Source: Verrucomicrobiota bacterium (GTDB lineage Bacteria; Verrucomicrobiota; Verrucomicrobiia; Opitutales; UBA953). Taken from it: DNA of 64,000 nucleotides. The DNA is taken from positions 124,001 through 188,000 of the forward strand of contig SUVQ01000004.1 of assembly GCA_015061905.1 (NCBI GenBank). The letters run 5' to 3'. Under the pieces are notes generated by a model that worked only from the letters and a program-made list of their open reading frames with translations, had not been told where the DNA came from and searched no databases. Made by a program: the position numbers and the translations under genes. This document shows positions 8,251 through 18,355 of this stretch, piece after piece; the stretch's first letter is position 1, and every line of letters begins with the position of its first letter.

Positions 8251-10788
8251 ATGAAAAAAATAGTCCGCAGTCTTTCTTTTTTGGCAATCGGGTTTCTTCT
8301 CTCGGTAAACGTTCCCGCGTTCGGGAAGGAAAAAAAATCCCGCCGGGTCAGTATTGAAACGATTGAGGACCTCAAACTTTCCGGCTACAACCAGGACGAA
8401 GCCGGCGAGTTGCAATGGCGCTTGGAGGCGGACGCCGCCGATGCCGATCCGCAGACAAAGTCTGAAGACATCAAGCGCACGCGCTGGAATTTGCGCAAAC
8501 TGCGCCTTTTGACCTTCGGAAAAAACGGTGAAGTTTTTGCCAAAATGACCAGCCCGGACGGACGCTTTAACCCGGAAAAACGCGAGGCGGACAGCGATTC
8601 CGAGGTGGAAGTGCGCGGGGAAAGCTTCACCGTGCGCGGCAAAGGCTGGTCTTGGGAAGGGAAAGGGCACGACAATTTAATCCGCGTTCACAACGACGTT
8701 TTTGTTTCCCTGCCGCAGGAAGATTTGACCGTGCGCACAAAACGCCTGACCATCAAGGGCGAAGACGCGCAAACCGCGCTGATGTTTTCCGGAGGCGTGG
8801 AAGTGTCTTACAAAGACATTTTCATGACTTGCGAGACTTTGGAAATCGTTGTCGCCGGCAGCGGAAGCCGCGCGCGCTCGCTCGGCGAAGAAGACGGCGT
8901 TTCCGGCTGGCGCAGTGCCGTTCTGCGCATTACGGGACGCGGGAACGTGGACATTACGCGCGGTTCGACTTCGCTCGTGGGTGATTCCGCAGAATTTTTA
9001 CCGCAGAAAAAATTATTTTATGTGCGCGGGAACGCGTGCCTGAAAGATGATTCGGCGCAAATTTATGTGCGCGGGGACGAGGCGACCGGGCACATTGAGC
9101 AAAACTTTGTCGAGGTGGCGTCAAAGCGTCCGAATTCCGCGCTTCCGTCCGCTCCCGCCGCCGTATCCGTCGAGATGCCTTCGATTATGAATCGTCGCAA
9201 GGAAGAGGGCGCATTTTCGGGAACGGGTCGTTCCGTGGTTTCCGGAAAAAAAATGACGGTGAGCTTGGAAAAGGACAAAAACGTGATTTCGCTCTTTGAA
9301 TCCGTGCGCGTAACGGATAGCGACATTGCCATTGATGCGGATAAACTGGTGGTAACGACGGATCCGTCCAACCCGTCCTCGCTTCTTAATGTTGAAGAGA
9401 AAAACAACGCTACCGTGAACGTGCGCTCGGCGATTGCCGAAGGAAATGTGCGCGCCGATTATTCCGGGCGGATTCTTGATTGCGCGCGGGCGGACGTTTT
9501 TCCGATGAAAAAAAGAATCACGCTCACGGGAACGCCGACGGTAACGTCTGCGAAGGAAAATTCCGCGCTGTCCGGCGATCGCGTGGAAGTGTTTTTGGAC
9601 CGCGACGTTATCGAGGTTTATTCCGAAGCCGGCGAGGCGGCGGGGCGCAAGCGCGTCGAAGTGGTTTTGCCGGATTTTTCGGCGGCGGCATCTTCTTCGC
9701 AAAAAAATATTTCCGCAGGAAGCGGGAAAACGAAAGTTTCGGGCGACCATCTTACGCTTACGCGCGGAGACAGGCTGAGCACTTTTGATATTTCCGGGAA
9801 CGTGAAAATGTCCTCGGCGGAACTCGGCGGAACCTGCGGGCGCATTCTCGTTTTCGCGGATTCGGAAGCTCTGAATCAAAACTCCGGAAAATCTTCCGAA
9901 AAAAAATCGGGACTTTCCCAAATTCGAAAAATTATCGCCGACGGCGACGTCGCGCTTCGCCAAAACGGCTACGAATTTACCGGCGGGCGTGCGACAATTA
10001 CGCCGGCGGTGGGGCTCAAGGAATGGGTTGCGGAAGACAGCAACGGTGCCGACGGCGAAATGCCGTGCTGGGTCGTTGTCGAGCCGGACGCGGAAACGGG
10101 AACGCGCCCGCGCCTCACGTTTCCGGGCGAGGCGGCGGGAACGCAGCTCGCTTTTGCGCTTCCGTCAAAATCCGATGCCAAGAAAAAAGAAAAAACGGCT
10201 CCCAAGCCTGCACATTCGGCGGATTTGCCTTTGACGAAAAAGAAAATTGCCGAAGCGCCGAAGGCGGAAGCTTCCGCAAAAAAATCGTATTTGGAATGCG
10301 ACGCGATGGAACTGATCGCCGGCAAGGCGCGCGCGCGCTTTTTCCTGCGCGGCGACGTGATTTTGGCAACCGAAGGCGGCGCGCACGGAATGTGCGATCA
10401 CGTCGAAGGGCTCTTGATGCCGGGCGCGGAATCAAAACATTTTGAAGCTCAAAAAGTGGTTTGCCGCGGCAATGTTCGCTTGGCGCACGACGGCTCGGAA
10501 GGCAGGGGCGACGCGCTTGAAATTTTCCCGCCGCAAAATCGTGCCGTGCTCAGCGGGAACGCGCGCATTCGCGATAAAAGCGGAATCGCGCTACATCCGG
10601 GAAATGATCGCTTCGTGTTTGACCTGCAGAGCCGCCAGCTCATTACGGGAACGGATTCCGGTGAAGGCAAAGTCGTTCCGGCGCAGGTTTCCCGCCCGCG
10701 AATCATTATCCCCAAGGGCGCGGACCGTGTTTTCGTGATTCCGCGCTCCGTTCGCGGGAACGCGCCCGAAAAGCACGAAGACGAGTAG
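8251..10788 (+). CDS. Large periplasmic OstA/LptA-LptC-like LPS transport protein
   Basis: 845 residues with a signal peptide (hydrophobic run ending NVPAFG). An N-terminal part looks like LptC, and several OstA-type blocks follow, visible in phrases such as RLTIKG..FSGGVEVSY, GDSAEFLPQKKLFYVRGNACL, DKLVVTTDPSN and ALEIFPPQNRAVLSGNARI. OstA domains build the periplasmic bridge that carries LPS to the outer membrane (LptA, LptC, LptD N-terminus). Here several are in one chain with Lys/Ala-rich linkers. A strong Shine-Dalgarno-like AAGGAGGA (8214-8221) lies 29 bases upstream of the ATG at 8251; a GTG at 8245 is an alternative start. Partner or replacement role for LptA is inferred. Confidence 0.7.
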   Translation: MKKIVRSLSFLAIGFLLSVNVPAFGKEKKSRRVSIETIEDLKLSGYNQDEAGELQWRLEADAADADPQTKSEDIKRTRWNLRKLRLLTFGKNGEVFAKMTSPDGRFNPEKREADSDSEVEVRGESFTVRGKGWSWEGKGHDNLIRVHNDVFVSLPQEDLTVRTKRLTIKGEDAQTALMFSGGVEVSYKDIFMTCETLEIVVAGSGSRARSLGEEDGVSGWRSAVLRITGRGNVDITRGSTSLVGDSAEFLPQKKLFYVRGNACLKDDSAQIYVRGDEATGHIEQNFVEVASKRPNSALPSAPAAVSVEMPSIMNRRKEEGAFSGTGRSVVSGKKMTVSLEKDKNVISLFESVRVTDSDIAIDADKLVVTTDPSNPSSLLNVEEKNNATVNVRSAIAEGNVRADYSGRILDCARADVFPMKKRITLTGTPTVTSAKENSALSGDRVEVFLDRDVIEVYSEAGEAAGRKRVEVVLPDFSAAASSSQKNISAGSGKTKVSGDHLTLTRGDRLSTFDISGNVKMSSAELGGTCGRILVFADSEALNQNSGKSSEKKSGLSQIRKIIADGDVALRQNGYEFTGGRATITPAVGLKEWVAEDSNGADGEMPCWVVVEPDAETGTRPRLTFPGEAAGTQLAFALPSKSDAKKKEKTAPKPAHSADLPLTKKKIAEAPKAEASAKKSYLECDAMELIAGKARARFFLRGDVILATEGGAHGMCDHVEGLLMPGAESKHFEAQKVVCRGNVRLAHDGSEGRGDALEIFPPQNRAVLSGNARIRDKSGIALHPGNDRFVFDLQSRQLITGTDSGEGKVVPAQVSRPRIIIPKGADRVFVIPRSVRGNAPEKHEDE

Positions 10789-10830
10789 AACTTTGTAAGC
10801 ATTTGCCGCCGCTTCGTTTTTTTTTTGAAA

Positions 10831-13443
10831 ATGTTTCGAAACAAAAAAAGAATCTCGCTCGCGCTCGCGTTCTCACTCGGCGTTTTCGCGGCGGCGGGCA
10901 CCTGCGGCGCGGAAGAAAATGCGGCTCCCGCCTGGGATTTATCCGGAATCGCCGTCGCGGATCCGTTTGAAATCGAACCTCTGCGGGAGCGCTTTTTAGC
11001 ACGCAAGGGACGCGTTTTCGGAAAAATTTTTCTTTCGGCAATCGAAACGGAATCGGACGAGATTACGGCGGCGTTCGATCTTTCCGCGTGGTTGGCTCGG
11101 GTGGCGAACTCCGACGAAGAAATTTCGATTGAAACGGAGGCGGAAAACCCGCAGTCGCTCGCAGAAATTCCGACGGGAATTTACATCGGAAACACGGTTG
11201 CGGCGAAAAAACTGGGGATTTTTGCTCCGGCGGGCGAGGGCGAAACTTACGTTATCGAAACGCGCGGGAACGCCGTTTTCATCGTCGGGAAAACGCCGAC
11301 GGCAACGCGCATCGCCGTCGGAGAATTTTTGCGCGAAGTGCTCGGAATCGAATTTGTCTGGCCCGGCGTCGACGGAGCGGAGTGGGAAGTTTTGGAGGAA
11401 ATTCCGTTCCCGCGCATTCGCATTGCGCACGTTCCCGCGTTCCCGTGGCGGCTTATCGGGACGCGTGATTCCGAGTGGAACGTTCATCTCGGCTTCGGCG
11501 ATTTGCCGCGCTACTCGCACAACATCGGCAACGTGTTCACGCGCGAGGTTTACGCAGAAAATCCGGAACTCGCACCCCGGGTTTTGGACAAAAAATACAC
11601 GGATTTTACCGGCTACTACGCGCCGCAGCCGAATTTGGCAAAGCCGGCGGCGGTCGAAGTCGCTCTAAAGGCGGCGAAAGCTTTTTTTGAGAAAAATCCG
11701 GACGCGCCGATGTTTGCGCTCGGCATTAACGATTCCACAAATTGGGACGAGTCCGAGGCTTCCCTTCGCGCTTACGGCACTTTGCCGTATTTCCGGAATT
11801 TGCCGGACCGCTCGAATTATTTTTACGATTTCGTAAACAAAACGGCAGATGCGGTGCGGGCGTTCAACGGAAAAAGCGTCGGCGTTATCGCGTATATGGA
11901 CGTGCAGAATACGCCCGCGTTTCCGGTGAGAAAAAACGTCGTTCCCGTGCTTTGTGCGGACCGCTCGATGTGGATTTTCCCGAAATTTAAGGCGGAAGAC
12001 AAGGCGTTGATTCGCCGTTGGGCGCGTTCCGGGGCGGAAACTTGGGGCGTTTACGATTACTATTACGGAAATCCGTTTCTGTTCCCGCGCCTGTTTTTTA
12101 AAGAGCAGGCGGAAGCAATAAAATTTGTTTACGATAACGGCGGGAAAATTTTCTATGCGGAATGCGGAGCCGTGGTTCCCTTTGATGCGCCGAAGGTTTG
12201 GCTGGCGTCTCAGCTTTTTCGGGATCCGACCACGAATCCGGACAAGATTCTTTCGGATTATTACGAAAAGGCGTTCGGACCGGCAGCCGGCGCGATGCAG
12301 GCTTTTTATGATTTTTGTTGCCGGGTTTGGAAAAATCAGGGCGGGCAGTGCCGCTGGATTAAAGCTTGGAACAACGAAAACAGTATCGAGATTTTTTCGC
12401 AGGAAAAACTATCCGTTGCGCGCTCTTATCTGGATGCGGCATTTGCGGCTTTGTCCGGGAAAAATGCCGGGAACGCGACGCCGCGGGAACGCCGGATTCT
12501 TGCCCGTTTAAACGAAATTTCCGCGGCGTTAAACCGTGCGGAAAAGTTCGCGGAATCTTATTTTGCGCGCAAGGCTTTGGATACGGCGGAAATGAGTTCG
12601 GCTTCGGAAACCTTGGCGGCACTGAAAAATCCGGCTTGGCGTTATGAAGAAATTTATTCCGATGCGGATTACGCCGGCTTAAAGCACCGCGCGAGTATTT
12701 CCGCTTACGGAATCTCGGATCCGCGCCCGGCGGCATTGTTGCGCGTGTTGGAATTTTTGGAAACGGTTTCCGATGAAAACGAAAAAACGGTGATTAATCG
12801 GGCGTTGCGGCGTATTTTTGAAAACGTGCGACAAAAGCGCGCCGAAATTGCGGAAAATCCGGAATCCGCGCCGGAACTTTCCGATACGGATTGCCGCCTG
12901 AAAACAATTGCGGAATGCGTTCCCGCGTTTTTCGCGCATCCGGATTTTATCGAGAACTTTGAGCCGGAACGTTTTGAAGCCTACAGTCCCGGCGATTGGC
13001 GCGCGGGGAAAAATCTGGAATGCCCGAGCGACTGGAATTGCGTTCTCGCCGCCTCGGAAAAACTCGAAATGGGACCGAGCGAAGAAAATCCCTTTAACGG
13101 ACAAACGGCGTTTCGCGTCGCCGGCGAGGCAGAGCGAGCGGAATTGGCGAAAACCGTGCGCATCGTTCCCGGGAAAAAAATCGTGGCGCAGGTGCAGGCT
13201 CGCGGAGTGGTTTCGTGCGGCTCTGTTTCGTATTTGGGTATTGAGTTTTTCGACGAAAATCAAAAATCGCTCGGCAGAACACAGGCTTCTTTACCCGTCG
13301 GAGAAACAAAAAATTGGCGAAAACTCATCGCGCTCGCCGAGGCTCCGGCGCGTTCCCGCGCCGTGAGAATTTGCCTCTACGTCGGGCTTCAGGGACCGGG
13401 GGACGTTTCCTTTTTCGATGACTTGACGGCTTCGGTTTTTTAA
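10831..13443 (+). CDS. Secreted DUF4838 protein (GH67/GH20-like fold)
   Basis: 870 residues with a signal peptide (RISLALAFSLGVFAAAGTCG). After an N-terminal domain resembling those that precede alpha-glucuronidase or hexosaminidase barrels (YIGNTVAAKKLGI, AVGEFLREVLGIEFVWPG), the central domain has phrases of DUF4838: GDLPRYSHNI, MFALGINDSTNWDE, YFYDFVNKTADAV and the later WARSGAETWGVYDYYYGNPF. The family is common in Verrucomicrobiota and Bacteroidetes and is thought to act on polysaccharides; substrate unknown. The C-terminal 180 residues look like a carbohydrate-binding jelly roll (VSCGSVSYLGIEFFDENQ). The ATG at 10831 is chosen over a TTG two codons earlier. Confidence 0.75.
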   Translation: MFRNKKRISLALAFSLGVFAAAGTCGAEENAAPAWDLSGIAVADPFEIEPLRERFLARKGRVFGKIFLSAIETESDEITAAFDLSAWLARVANSDEEISIETEAENPQSLAEIPTGIYIGNTVAAKKLGIFAPAGEGETYVIETRGNAVFIVGKTPTATRIAVGEFLREVLGIEFVWPGVDGAEWEVLEEIPFPRIRIAHVPAFPWRLIGTRDSEWNVHLGFGDLPRYSHNIGNVFTREVYAENPELAPRVLDKKYTDFTGYYAPQPNLAKPAAVEVALKAAKAFFEKNPDAPMFALGINDSTNWDESEASLRAYGTLPYFRNLPDRSNYFYDFVNKTADAVRAFNGKSVGVIAYMDVQNTPAFPVRKNVVPVLCADRSMWIFPKFKAEDKALIRRWARSGAETWGVYDYYYGNPFLFPRLFFKEQAEAIKFVYDNGGKIFYAECGAVVPFDAPKVWLASQLFRDPTTNPDKILSDYYEKAFGPAAGAMQAFYDFCCRVWKNQGGQCRWIKAWNNENSIEIFSQEKLSVARSYLDAAFAALSGKNAGNATPRERRILARLNEISAALNRAEKFAESYFARKALDTAEMSSASETLAALKNPAWRYEEIYSDADYAGLKHRASISAYGISDPRPAALLRVLEFLETVSDENEKTVINRALRRIFENVRQKRAEIAENPESAPELSDTDCRLKTIAECVPAFFAHPDFIENFEPERFEAYSPGDWRAGKNLECPSDWNCVLAASEKLEMGPSEENPFNGQTAFRVAGEAERAELAKTVRIVPGKKIVAQVQARGVVSCGSVSYLGIEFFDENQKSLGRTQASLPVGETKNWRKLIALAEAPARSRAVRICLYVGLQGPGDVSFFDDLTASVF

Positions 13444-13498
13444 TGAAAAATGCCCGCGTTTTTAAATGTTTACCCTAAAACTCAAAAAATAAGAAAAA

Positions 13499-15241
13499 AT
13501 GAATACTACGCTCAAAAAACTTGCCCTTGCGGCATTCGCTTCCGTTGCGCTCGTGCCGTTTGCCGTTGCTGACCTCGAAAAATATTTGCCGTCGGGAAAA
13601 ACGCTGGCGCTTGCGAAAATCGAAAACGTCGCGGCTCTTGAAAAATACGGGAACACCAATCCGCTTGCCGTCGAAATGAAGACAAAGCTTATTGCGCCGA
13701 TTTTTGCGGCGGCGACAAAAGATGCCTCGGATCAGGAAGCGCAGGATTTCGCAAAGGCGATGAAAAAGCTCGAAACGCTCACTGCCGCGTTCCCGGGAGA
13801 AGTGGTGATTGCGTTGCTCGATGCCGGGGTTAAGGACAAAAAGCCGGTTTGCGGTGCGTTGATTGCGGACTGCGCCGAAGGCACGGATTTGGAAAAAATC
13901 ACGGAAATGTATAAAGAAGGCTATCCGGGAACGCTCAAAGACATTAAAATTAAGGTCGGCAAATCCGAAATTCCCGCCAAAAAGGCAAAAGATGAAGCCT
14001 TCGCCGTCGTCGACGGAAAATTTATCCTTGCAGAAAAAACGGCGAACCTGCGCCAAATTGCGAAGGCGATTAAGCTTGGCGGAAAGATGAAATCCGTTGC
14101 CGCGTCCGCCATCGTTTACGAAACAATGCGGAAACGCATGGGAAATGCCGACATTTGGCTTTGCGCGAACGGGGCTTTGATAGCCAAGAAAATTTACGCC
14201 GCCGCTGAAGATTACGATAAAAAACTCGCCGAAGAAATGAAGGAAGATCCTTCGATGGCGATGTTTTCCGTCATGGCGACGCCGATCGTCAAAGCGTTTG
14301 CGCCGGAGGCGATAGACACGATTTGGTGGTCGGTGAGCTATACGGAAAACGGTGCGGTTTCCGAAGGCGCGATTTCCTGGAACGAAAACAAAGGTCTCGC
14401 TTCGCTTTTGACCGCCTCAATCAAAGACGGTTTTGAAAAGCCGACGCTGTTCCCGCCGAGCGAAAACCTTGTCAGCATCGGAGCGTCGAGCTTCTCCGTC
14501 GGAGCTTTTGTTAATCGCCTGATGGGAATTGCGCGCGAAGCGTCCCCGCTCTTCGGCATTGTCGACATGCAACTGATGAATTTGAAGGCGACCGAGAACG
14601 TGGACGTTCCCGCGATTCTCACCGCGCTCGGCAACGGCTCCTTCACGTATTCTCTTTCCGCAAATGAGCCGGAATCGACGGTTTGGGTGCAAACCGTTTC
14701 CGATAAGGCTCCCGTCGCTGCTGCCCTTGAAAAACTCGCCGAAACGCTGGGCTCGAAAGTTGTTTTTACGAAAACGGAAGCAACGGCGGGAACGCCCGAA
14801 ATTTACACGTTCTCGGGAGATTTCGAGCAAGACGGCACGGTTGACGTCGCTTCCGCCGTTTTCCTCGGCGACAAACTTTGCCTCGGTCCGAAAGAAACGG
14901 TCGACCAAATTATTTCGCAATACGCGAAAGGTAAAGATGCGCCTTCGGCTTGGGATAACGCCAAGATTAAAGCCGGCGAAGCTCTGTTGCCGCCGGGCGG
15001 AAGCGGATTATCCTACCTCCATCTCGGCAAAATGATTTCCGGAATCGTCGATTACGCGCAGGAAACGGCGGCGACACTTGAAGACGGCGAACTCGCGCTC
15101 GACGATGATTCGCAAAAAGCGGTCGCCGATGTGTTTTCCGAACTCAAAATCGAAGCCGGCGATTTCGATTATTCCGTGATTTCCAAAACGTATTTGAAGG
15201 ATAAGGAACTCTCGGCGAAAACCGTGATTTATAAGAACTGA
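13499..15241 (+). CDS. Secreted protein of unknown function, 580 residues
   Basis: A signal peptide is clear (LALAAFASVALVPFAVADLEKYLP). The rest is acidic, Lys- and Ala-rich and has no motif I can name. The opening LEKYLPSGKTLALAKIENV recalls proteins annotated DUF3352, whose N-terminus reads 'LP.dt...v.v.nl', but this is weak. No catalytic cluster or membrane helix is obvious after the signal. The stop codon lies eight bases before the murI start, so it may share a transcript with murI and tsaE. Confidence 0.7.
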   Translation: MNTTLKKLALAAFASVALVPFAVADLEKYLPSGKTLALAKIENVAALEKYGNTNPLAVEMKTKLIAPIFAAATKDASDQEAQDFAKAMKKLETLTAAFPGEVVIALLDAGVKDKKPVCGALIADCAEGTDLEKITEMYKEGYPGTLKDIKIKVGKSEIPAKKAKDEAFAVVDGKFILAEKTANLRQIAKAIKLGGKMKSVAASAIVYETMRKRMGNADIWLCANGALIAKKIYAAAEDYDKKLAEEMKEDPSMAMFSVMATPIVKAFAPEAIDTIWWSVSYTENGAVSEGAISWNENKGLASLLTASIKDGFEKPTLFPPSENLVSIGASSFSVGAFVNRLMGIAREASPLFGIVDMQLMNLKATENVDVPAILTALGNGSFTYSLSANEPESTVWVQTVSDKAPVAAALEKLAETLGSKVVFTKTEATAGTPEIYTFSGDFEQDGTVDVASAVFLGDKLCLGPKETVDQIISQYAKGKDAPSAWDNAKIKAGEALLPPGGSGLSYLHLGKMISGIVDYAQETAATLEDGELALDDDSQKAVADVFSELKIEAGDFDYSVISKTYLKDKELSAKTVIYKN

Positions 15242-15249
15242 ATTTGCGA

Positions 15250-16080
15250 ATGAATGCGCCTATCGGAATTTTTGATTCCGGCTACGGGGGACTCACGATA
15301 TTTCAAAAAATCCGTGAGTCCCTTCCGGCGTATGATTTCCTTTATCTCGGCGATAACGCGCGTGCGCCTTACGGACCGCGTTCGTTTGAAGTTGTTTATG
15401 AATTTACGAAAACCGCCGTTTTCAGCCTTTTCGCACGCGGTTGCCCGCTGGTGATTCTCGCGTGCAATACGGCTTCGGCAAAAGCGCTGCGCACGCTTCA
15501 GCAGGAAGATTTGCCGAAATCGGGCGACCCGACCCGGCGCGTGCTCGGCGTGATCCGCCCGACCGTGGAAGCGGCGGATGCGCTCAGCCGCACGAAGCAC
15601 ATCGGCGTGCTCGGCACGGAAGGCACCGTCGCCTCGCGCTCTTACGAGCTTGAATTGGCGAAATTATTTCCGCAGATTCGCGTTGTTTCCGAGGCTTGCC
15701 CGATGTGGGTGCCCCTGGTTGAAAATCGCGAAACGGGAACGCCGGCGGCGGAGTTTTTCGTAAAACGGCATTTGGGCGCGTTGCTTTCCCGTGATGAAAA
15801 AATAGATACATTGATTCTCGGTTGCACGCATTACCCGACTTTACTTCCGCAGATTCGGAAATTTTTGCCGCCGGGCGTGAATGCGTTCCCGCAGGGTGAA
15901 TGCGTGGCGCGGAGTTTGAAAAATTATTTGTCGCGGCATCCGGAAATGGAGCGGCGAATTTCGCGCGGCGGGAACGCAAGTTTCCTCACGACGGAATCGG
16001 CGGCGCGGTTTTCGCTTGCGGCAAAAACGTTTCTCGGAGAGCACGAGGCGATTTTTGCGGAACACGTTGAATTGAAATGA
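15250..16080 (+). CDS. murI: Glutamate racemase
   Basis: 276 residues. MurI makes D-glutamate for peptidoglycan from L-glutamate without cofactor. Both catalytic cysteines are visible in their motifs: ACNTAS (after LVILA) and GCTHYP. The N-terminus IGIFDSGYGGL contains the conserved Asp and Ser. ATG at 15250 fits the family better than the TTG at 15244. The stop overlaps the tsaE start (ATGATG), pointing to coupled translation. Confidence 0.95.
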   Translation: MNAPIGIFDSGYGGLTIFQKIRESLPAYDFLYLGDNARAPYGPRSFEVVYEFTKTAVFSLFARGCPLVILACNTASAKALRTLQQEDLPKSGDPTRRVLGVIRPTVEAADALSRTKHIGVLGTEGTVASRSYELELAKLFPQIRVVSEACPMWVPLVENRETGTPAAEFFVKRHLGALLSRDEKIDTLILGCTHYPTLLPQIRKFLPPGVNAFPQGECVARSLKNYLSRHPEMERRISRGGNASFLTTESAARFSLAAKTFLGEHEAIFAEHVELK

Positions 16081-16559
16081 TGAAAACAGACGCAATCTTG
16101 GCGAATTTCGGAGCGTGGGTCGAATGCGATTCCGTCGAAAAAACGGCGGCGGCAGCGGCACGCCTCGCGGCACTTTTGCCGCCGGAGCAAGACTGCACGC
16201 TGGCTCTGCACGGAACGCTGGGAACCGGAAAGACGACTTTTGTCGGCGGCTTGGCGCGCGCGCTCGGAATCGTTCAGCCCGTTACGAGTCCGAGTTATAA
16301 TATTTATGCTATTTACGAGGGGCGTTCCCGCCAGCTCATTCACATGGACGCTTACCGCCTGCCTTCTCCGGATGCGGCGGAGGCGCTGATGCTTGAGGAG
16401 TTTATGCGCAGTCCGTGGATTTGGGTGGTGGAATGGCCGGAAAAAATCGGCGATGCGCTCCCGCCGGGCACTTTGCACATGGATTTTGAGATAACGGCAA
16501 CGGGAACGCACCGTTTTCGCGTCAGAAGCCCGGACGGCGGCACGTGCGGGGAAAATTGA
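16077..16559 (+). CDS. tsaE: tRNA t6A synthesis ATPase TsaE
   Basis: 160 residues. TsaE is the P-loop ATPase that cycles the TsaB-TsaD complex in making threonylcarbamoyl-adenosine at tRNA position 37. Walker A is HGTLGTGKTTF, the SPSYN switch-like motif follows, and WVVEWPEK is the conserved WxEW segment. The start overlaps the murI stop by four bases. TsaC, which supplies the threonylcarbamoyl-AMP, is also in this window at 47584. TsaB and TsaD are not. Confidence 0.94.
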   Translation: MMKTDAILANFGAWVECDSVEKTAAAAARLAALLPPEQDCTLALHGTLGTGKTTFVGGLARALGIVQPVTSPSYNIYAIYEGRSRQLIHMDAYRLPSPDAAEALMLEEFMRSPWIWVVEWPEKIGDALPPGTLHMDFEITATGTHRFRVRSPDGGTCGEN

Positions 16560-16647
16560 AAAGTTAGAGATTGTTTTTTCTCCGTTTCTAATTCCTAATT
16601 CCTTTTTCCGCGCGTTGCGTAATAACATTTAGAGGAAACATTTTAAG

Positions 16648-18330
16648 ATGAAATTTTCAAACAGCGAATTTTTAGGCTTTGCCACCTATGCCCGCAGTAA
16701 GAGCGGGAAATGGCGTCTTCATTTTAATTGGCCGCGCATTTTGGTTTTGTTCGCCGTTTTGGGCGCGCTCGGATACGCCGCAATCGGGCTGTTTTTCTTC
16801 TATTTTTTGAAAGGGGAGGCGAGTTATGCGGAGTCCTTGGCGTATCCGCTCTCGCGGGAAATCCGCAAGGAAGTGAGGACGCGCTTGGGCGACCGCTTGG
16901 TCTCCGAAGCGAAGGAAGAGTTTAACGAAGATAAAGATTTCGGAAAATATTTTCAGGGCATTCGAGCCGGGTTGATTTATTCTCCGTATAATCCGGAAGC
17001 GCGTATCGATTTCGCCTCCTTGCTTTTTTACCAAAAACGCACAAAAGAAGCTTTCGAAATGCTGAAAGAGGGCTTGCCGCATGCGATAACGCACCGGAAT
17101 TATGTGCAGTTTTTTGTAAGGCAGAGCTTGGATCTTGCGCAGGACGATGTGCTCGCCTCCGCCGCAGATGCCATTCTTCCGCAAATGCCCGTGCTTGGAA
17201 AAATGTTTCCCGAAGACGCGGAAGCACTTCGCGACAATCGGCTAATTCTTGCCGTCGGTGCGGCGCAGGCAAATCTTCTGCGCGGGCGTTTTGAGCGTGC
17301 TCAGAACGTTTTGGAAACTTACGACATAAAGGGAACGCTTTCCGGACGCGTGCTCACGGCTCAGCTCGATTGGGAGTCCGGTCGCAAGGAAGAAGCTCTC
17401 AGAAATCTCGAAGAATCCCTTCGCCTCGCGCCCGGGAACGATCAGATTTCTCTGCTTTATGCGCTTTATTTGAAAGAGGACGGAAAGCTTTCCGATGCCC
17501 GCGACGTGCTGACGCGCCTTGCGCTTTTGAAAAACGACCCGTCAATTCGCGTTAAAATTCTGACGCTGTTCCCGGGCGAAGATAATCGCACTTATCGGGA
17601 ACGCTTGGAAAAAGATTTTTTTGACCGCTACCAAAACGACTCCGCCGCGCTTTTGGTTTTTGCCCAATACGCGACAGACGGAAAAAATTACGAATTGGTT
17701 CAAAAAATCTACGATCACGCGCGAAAAAACGCGCTCGTGGATTTGCCCAAATTCGAATTGCTCTACCTTGAGGCTCTCGTTCTCAACGGAAAGGGCGAGG
17801 AAGCGGTGAAAGCACTCGACGAGCTCGATTCCGGAAACTACGGCTGGGTGAAAAATTATCAGGGCGTGTTGGATTGCCTGCGCGCTCTCGCGTATTATTC
17901 CAGCAATCAGGCGAATCTCGGAAAAATCAATCTCGAGCGCGTGATGAAGAATCAATCCGTTCCCGCCGCCCGCCTCATCGTTTTGGCGCGCCGCCTCGAC
18001 GCTTTCGGTTTTGAGGAAGAAGCCCGAAATGTTTACGAAAACGCGTTTTTGCTCGAAAACGGAAACCAAACGGTGCTTTTGGAATTGATTCGCTACGCTT
18101 TGCGCCACGAAGACGTTTCCGTTTTGGTGCGCTACCTTCCGCCGCTTTTGGAAACCCGCCGCCCGCCGCGCTCGATTTTGGAAAAAGTTCAAAACTTTCT
18201 CGGTAGCGACCGCATGCTCTTTGTCGCCAAAAGAGAAAGCCTTATCAACAGCGTGACGGAAATGCTGGACGAAACGAAGAGCGACCAGATTTTGCCGGAA
18301 GACGAAACGACGTTGAAGTCGTGGTTCTGA
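16648..18330 (+). CDS. TPR-type membrane protein, paralogue 1
   Basis: 560 residues. The N-terminus SEFLGFATYARSKSGKWRL is cytoplasmic, one transmembrane helix follows (near residues 30-55, ending GLFFFYFL), and the remainder is helical repeats of tetratricopeptide type (LLRGRFERAQNVLETY, GRKEEALRNLEESLRLAPGN, LVLNGKGEEAVKALDEL). It is clearly paralogous along its whole length to the protein at 25395: the same FxGFAxYxRxxSGKWxL start, membrane helix and repeats. TPR arrays bind other proteins; the partner is unknown. It precedes a DD-carboxypeptidase with 25 bases between, so a role in envelope assembly is possible. Confidence 0.75.
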   Translation: MKFSNSEFLGFATYARSKSGKWRLHFNWPRILVLFAVLGALGYAAIGLFFFYFLKGEASYAESLAYPLSREIRKEVRTRLGDRLVSEAKEEFNEDKDFGKYFQGIRAGLIYSPYNPEARIDFASLLFYQKRTKEAFEMLKEGLPHAITHRNYVQFFVRQSLDLAQDDVLASAADAILPQMPVLGKMFPEDAEALRDNRLILAVGAAQANLLRGRFERAQNVLETYDIKGTLSGRVLTAQLDWESGRKEEALRNLEESLRLAPGNDQISLLYALYLKEDGKLSDARDVLTRLALLKNDPSIRVKILTLFPGEDNRTYRERLEKDFFDRYQNDSAALLVFAQYATDGKNYELVQKIYDHARKNALVDLPKFELLYLEALVLNGKGEEAVKALDELDSGNYGWVKNYQGVLDCLRALAYYSSNQANLGKINLERVMKNQSVPAARLIVLARRLDAFGFEEEARNVYENAFLLENGNQTVLLELIRYALRHEDVSVLVRYLPPLLETRRPPRSILEKVQNFLGSDRMLFVAKRESLINSVTEMLDETKSDQILPEDETTLKSWF

Positions 18331-18355
18331 GTCCGCTCGGGCAACCTCTCCCGAA

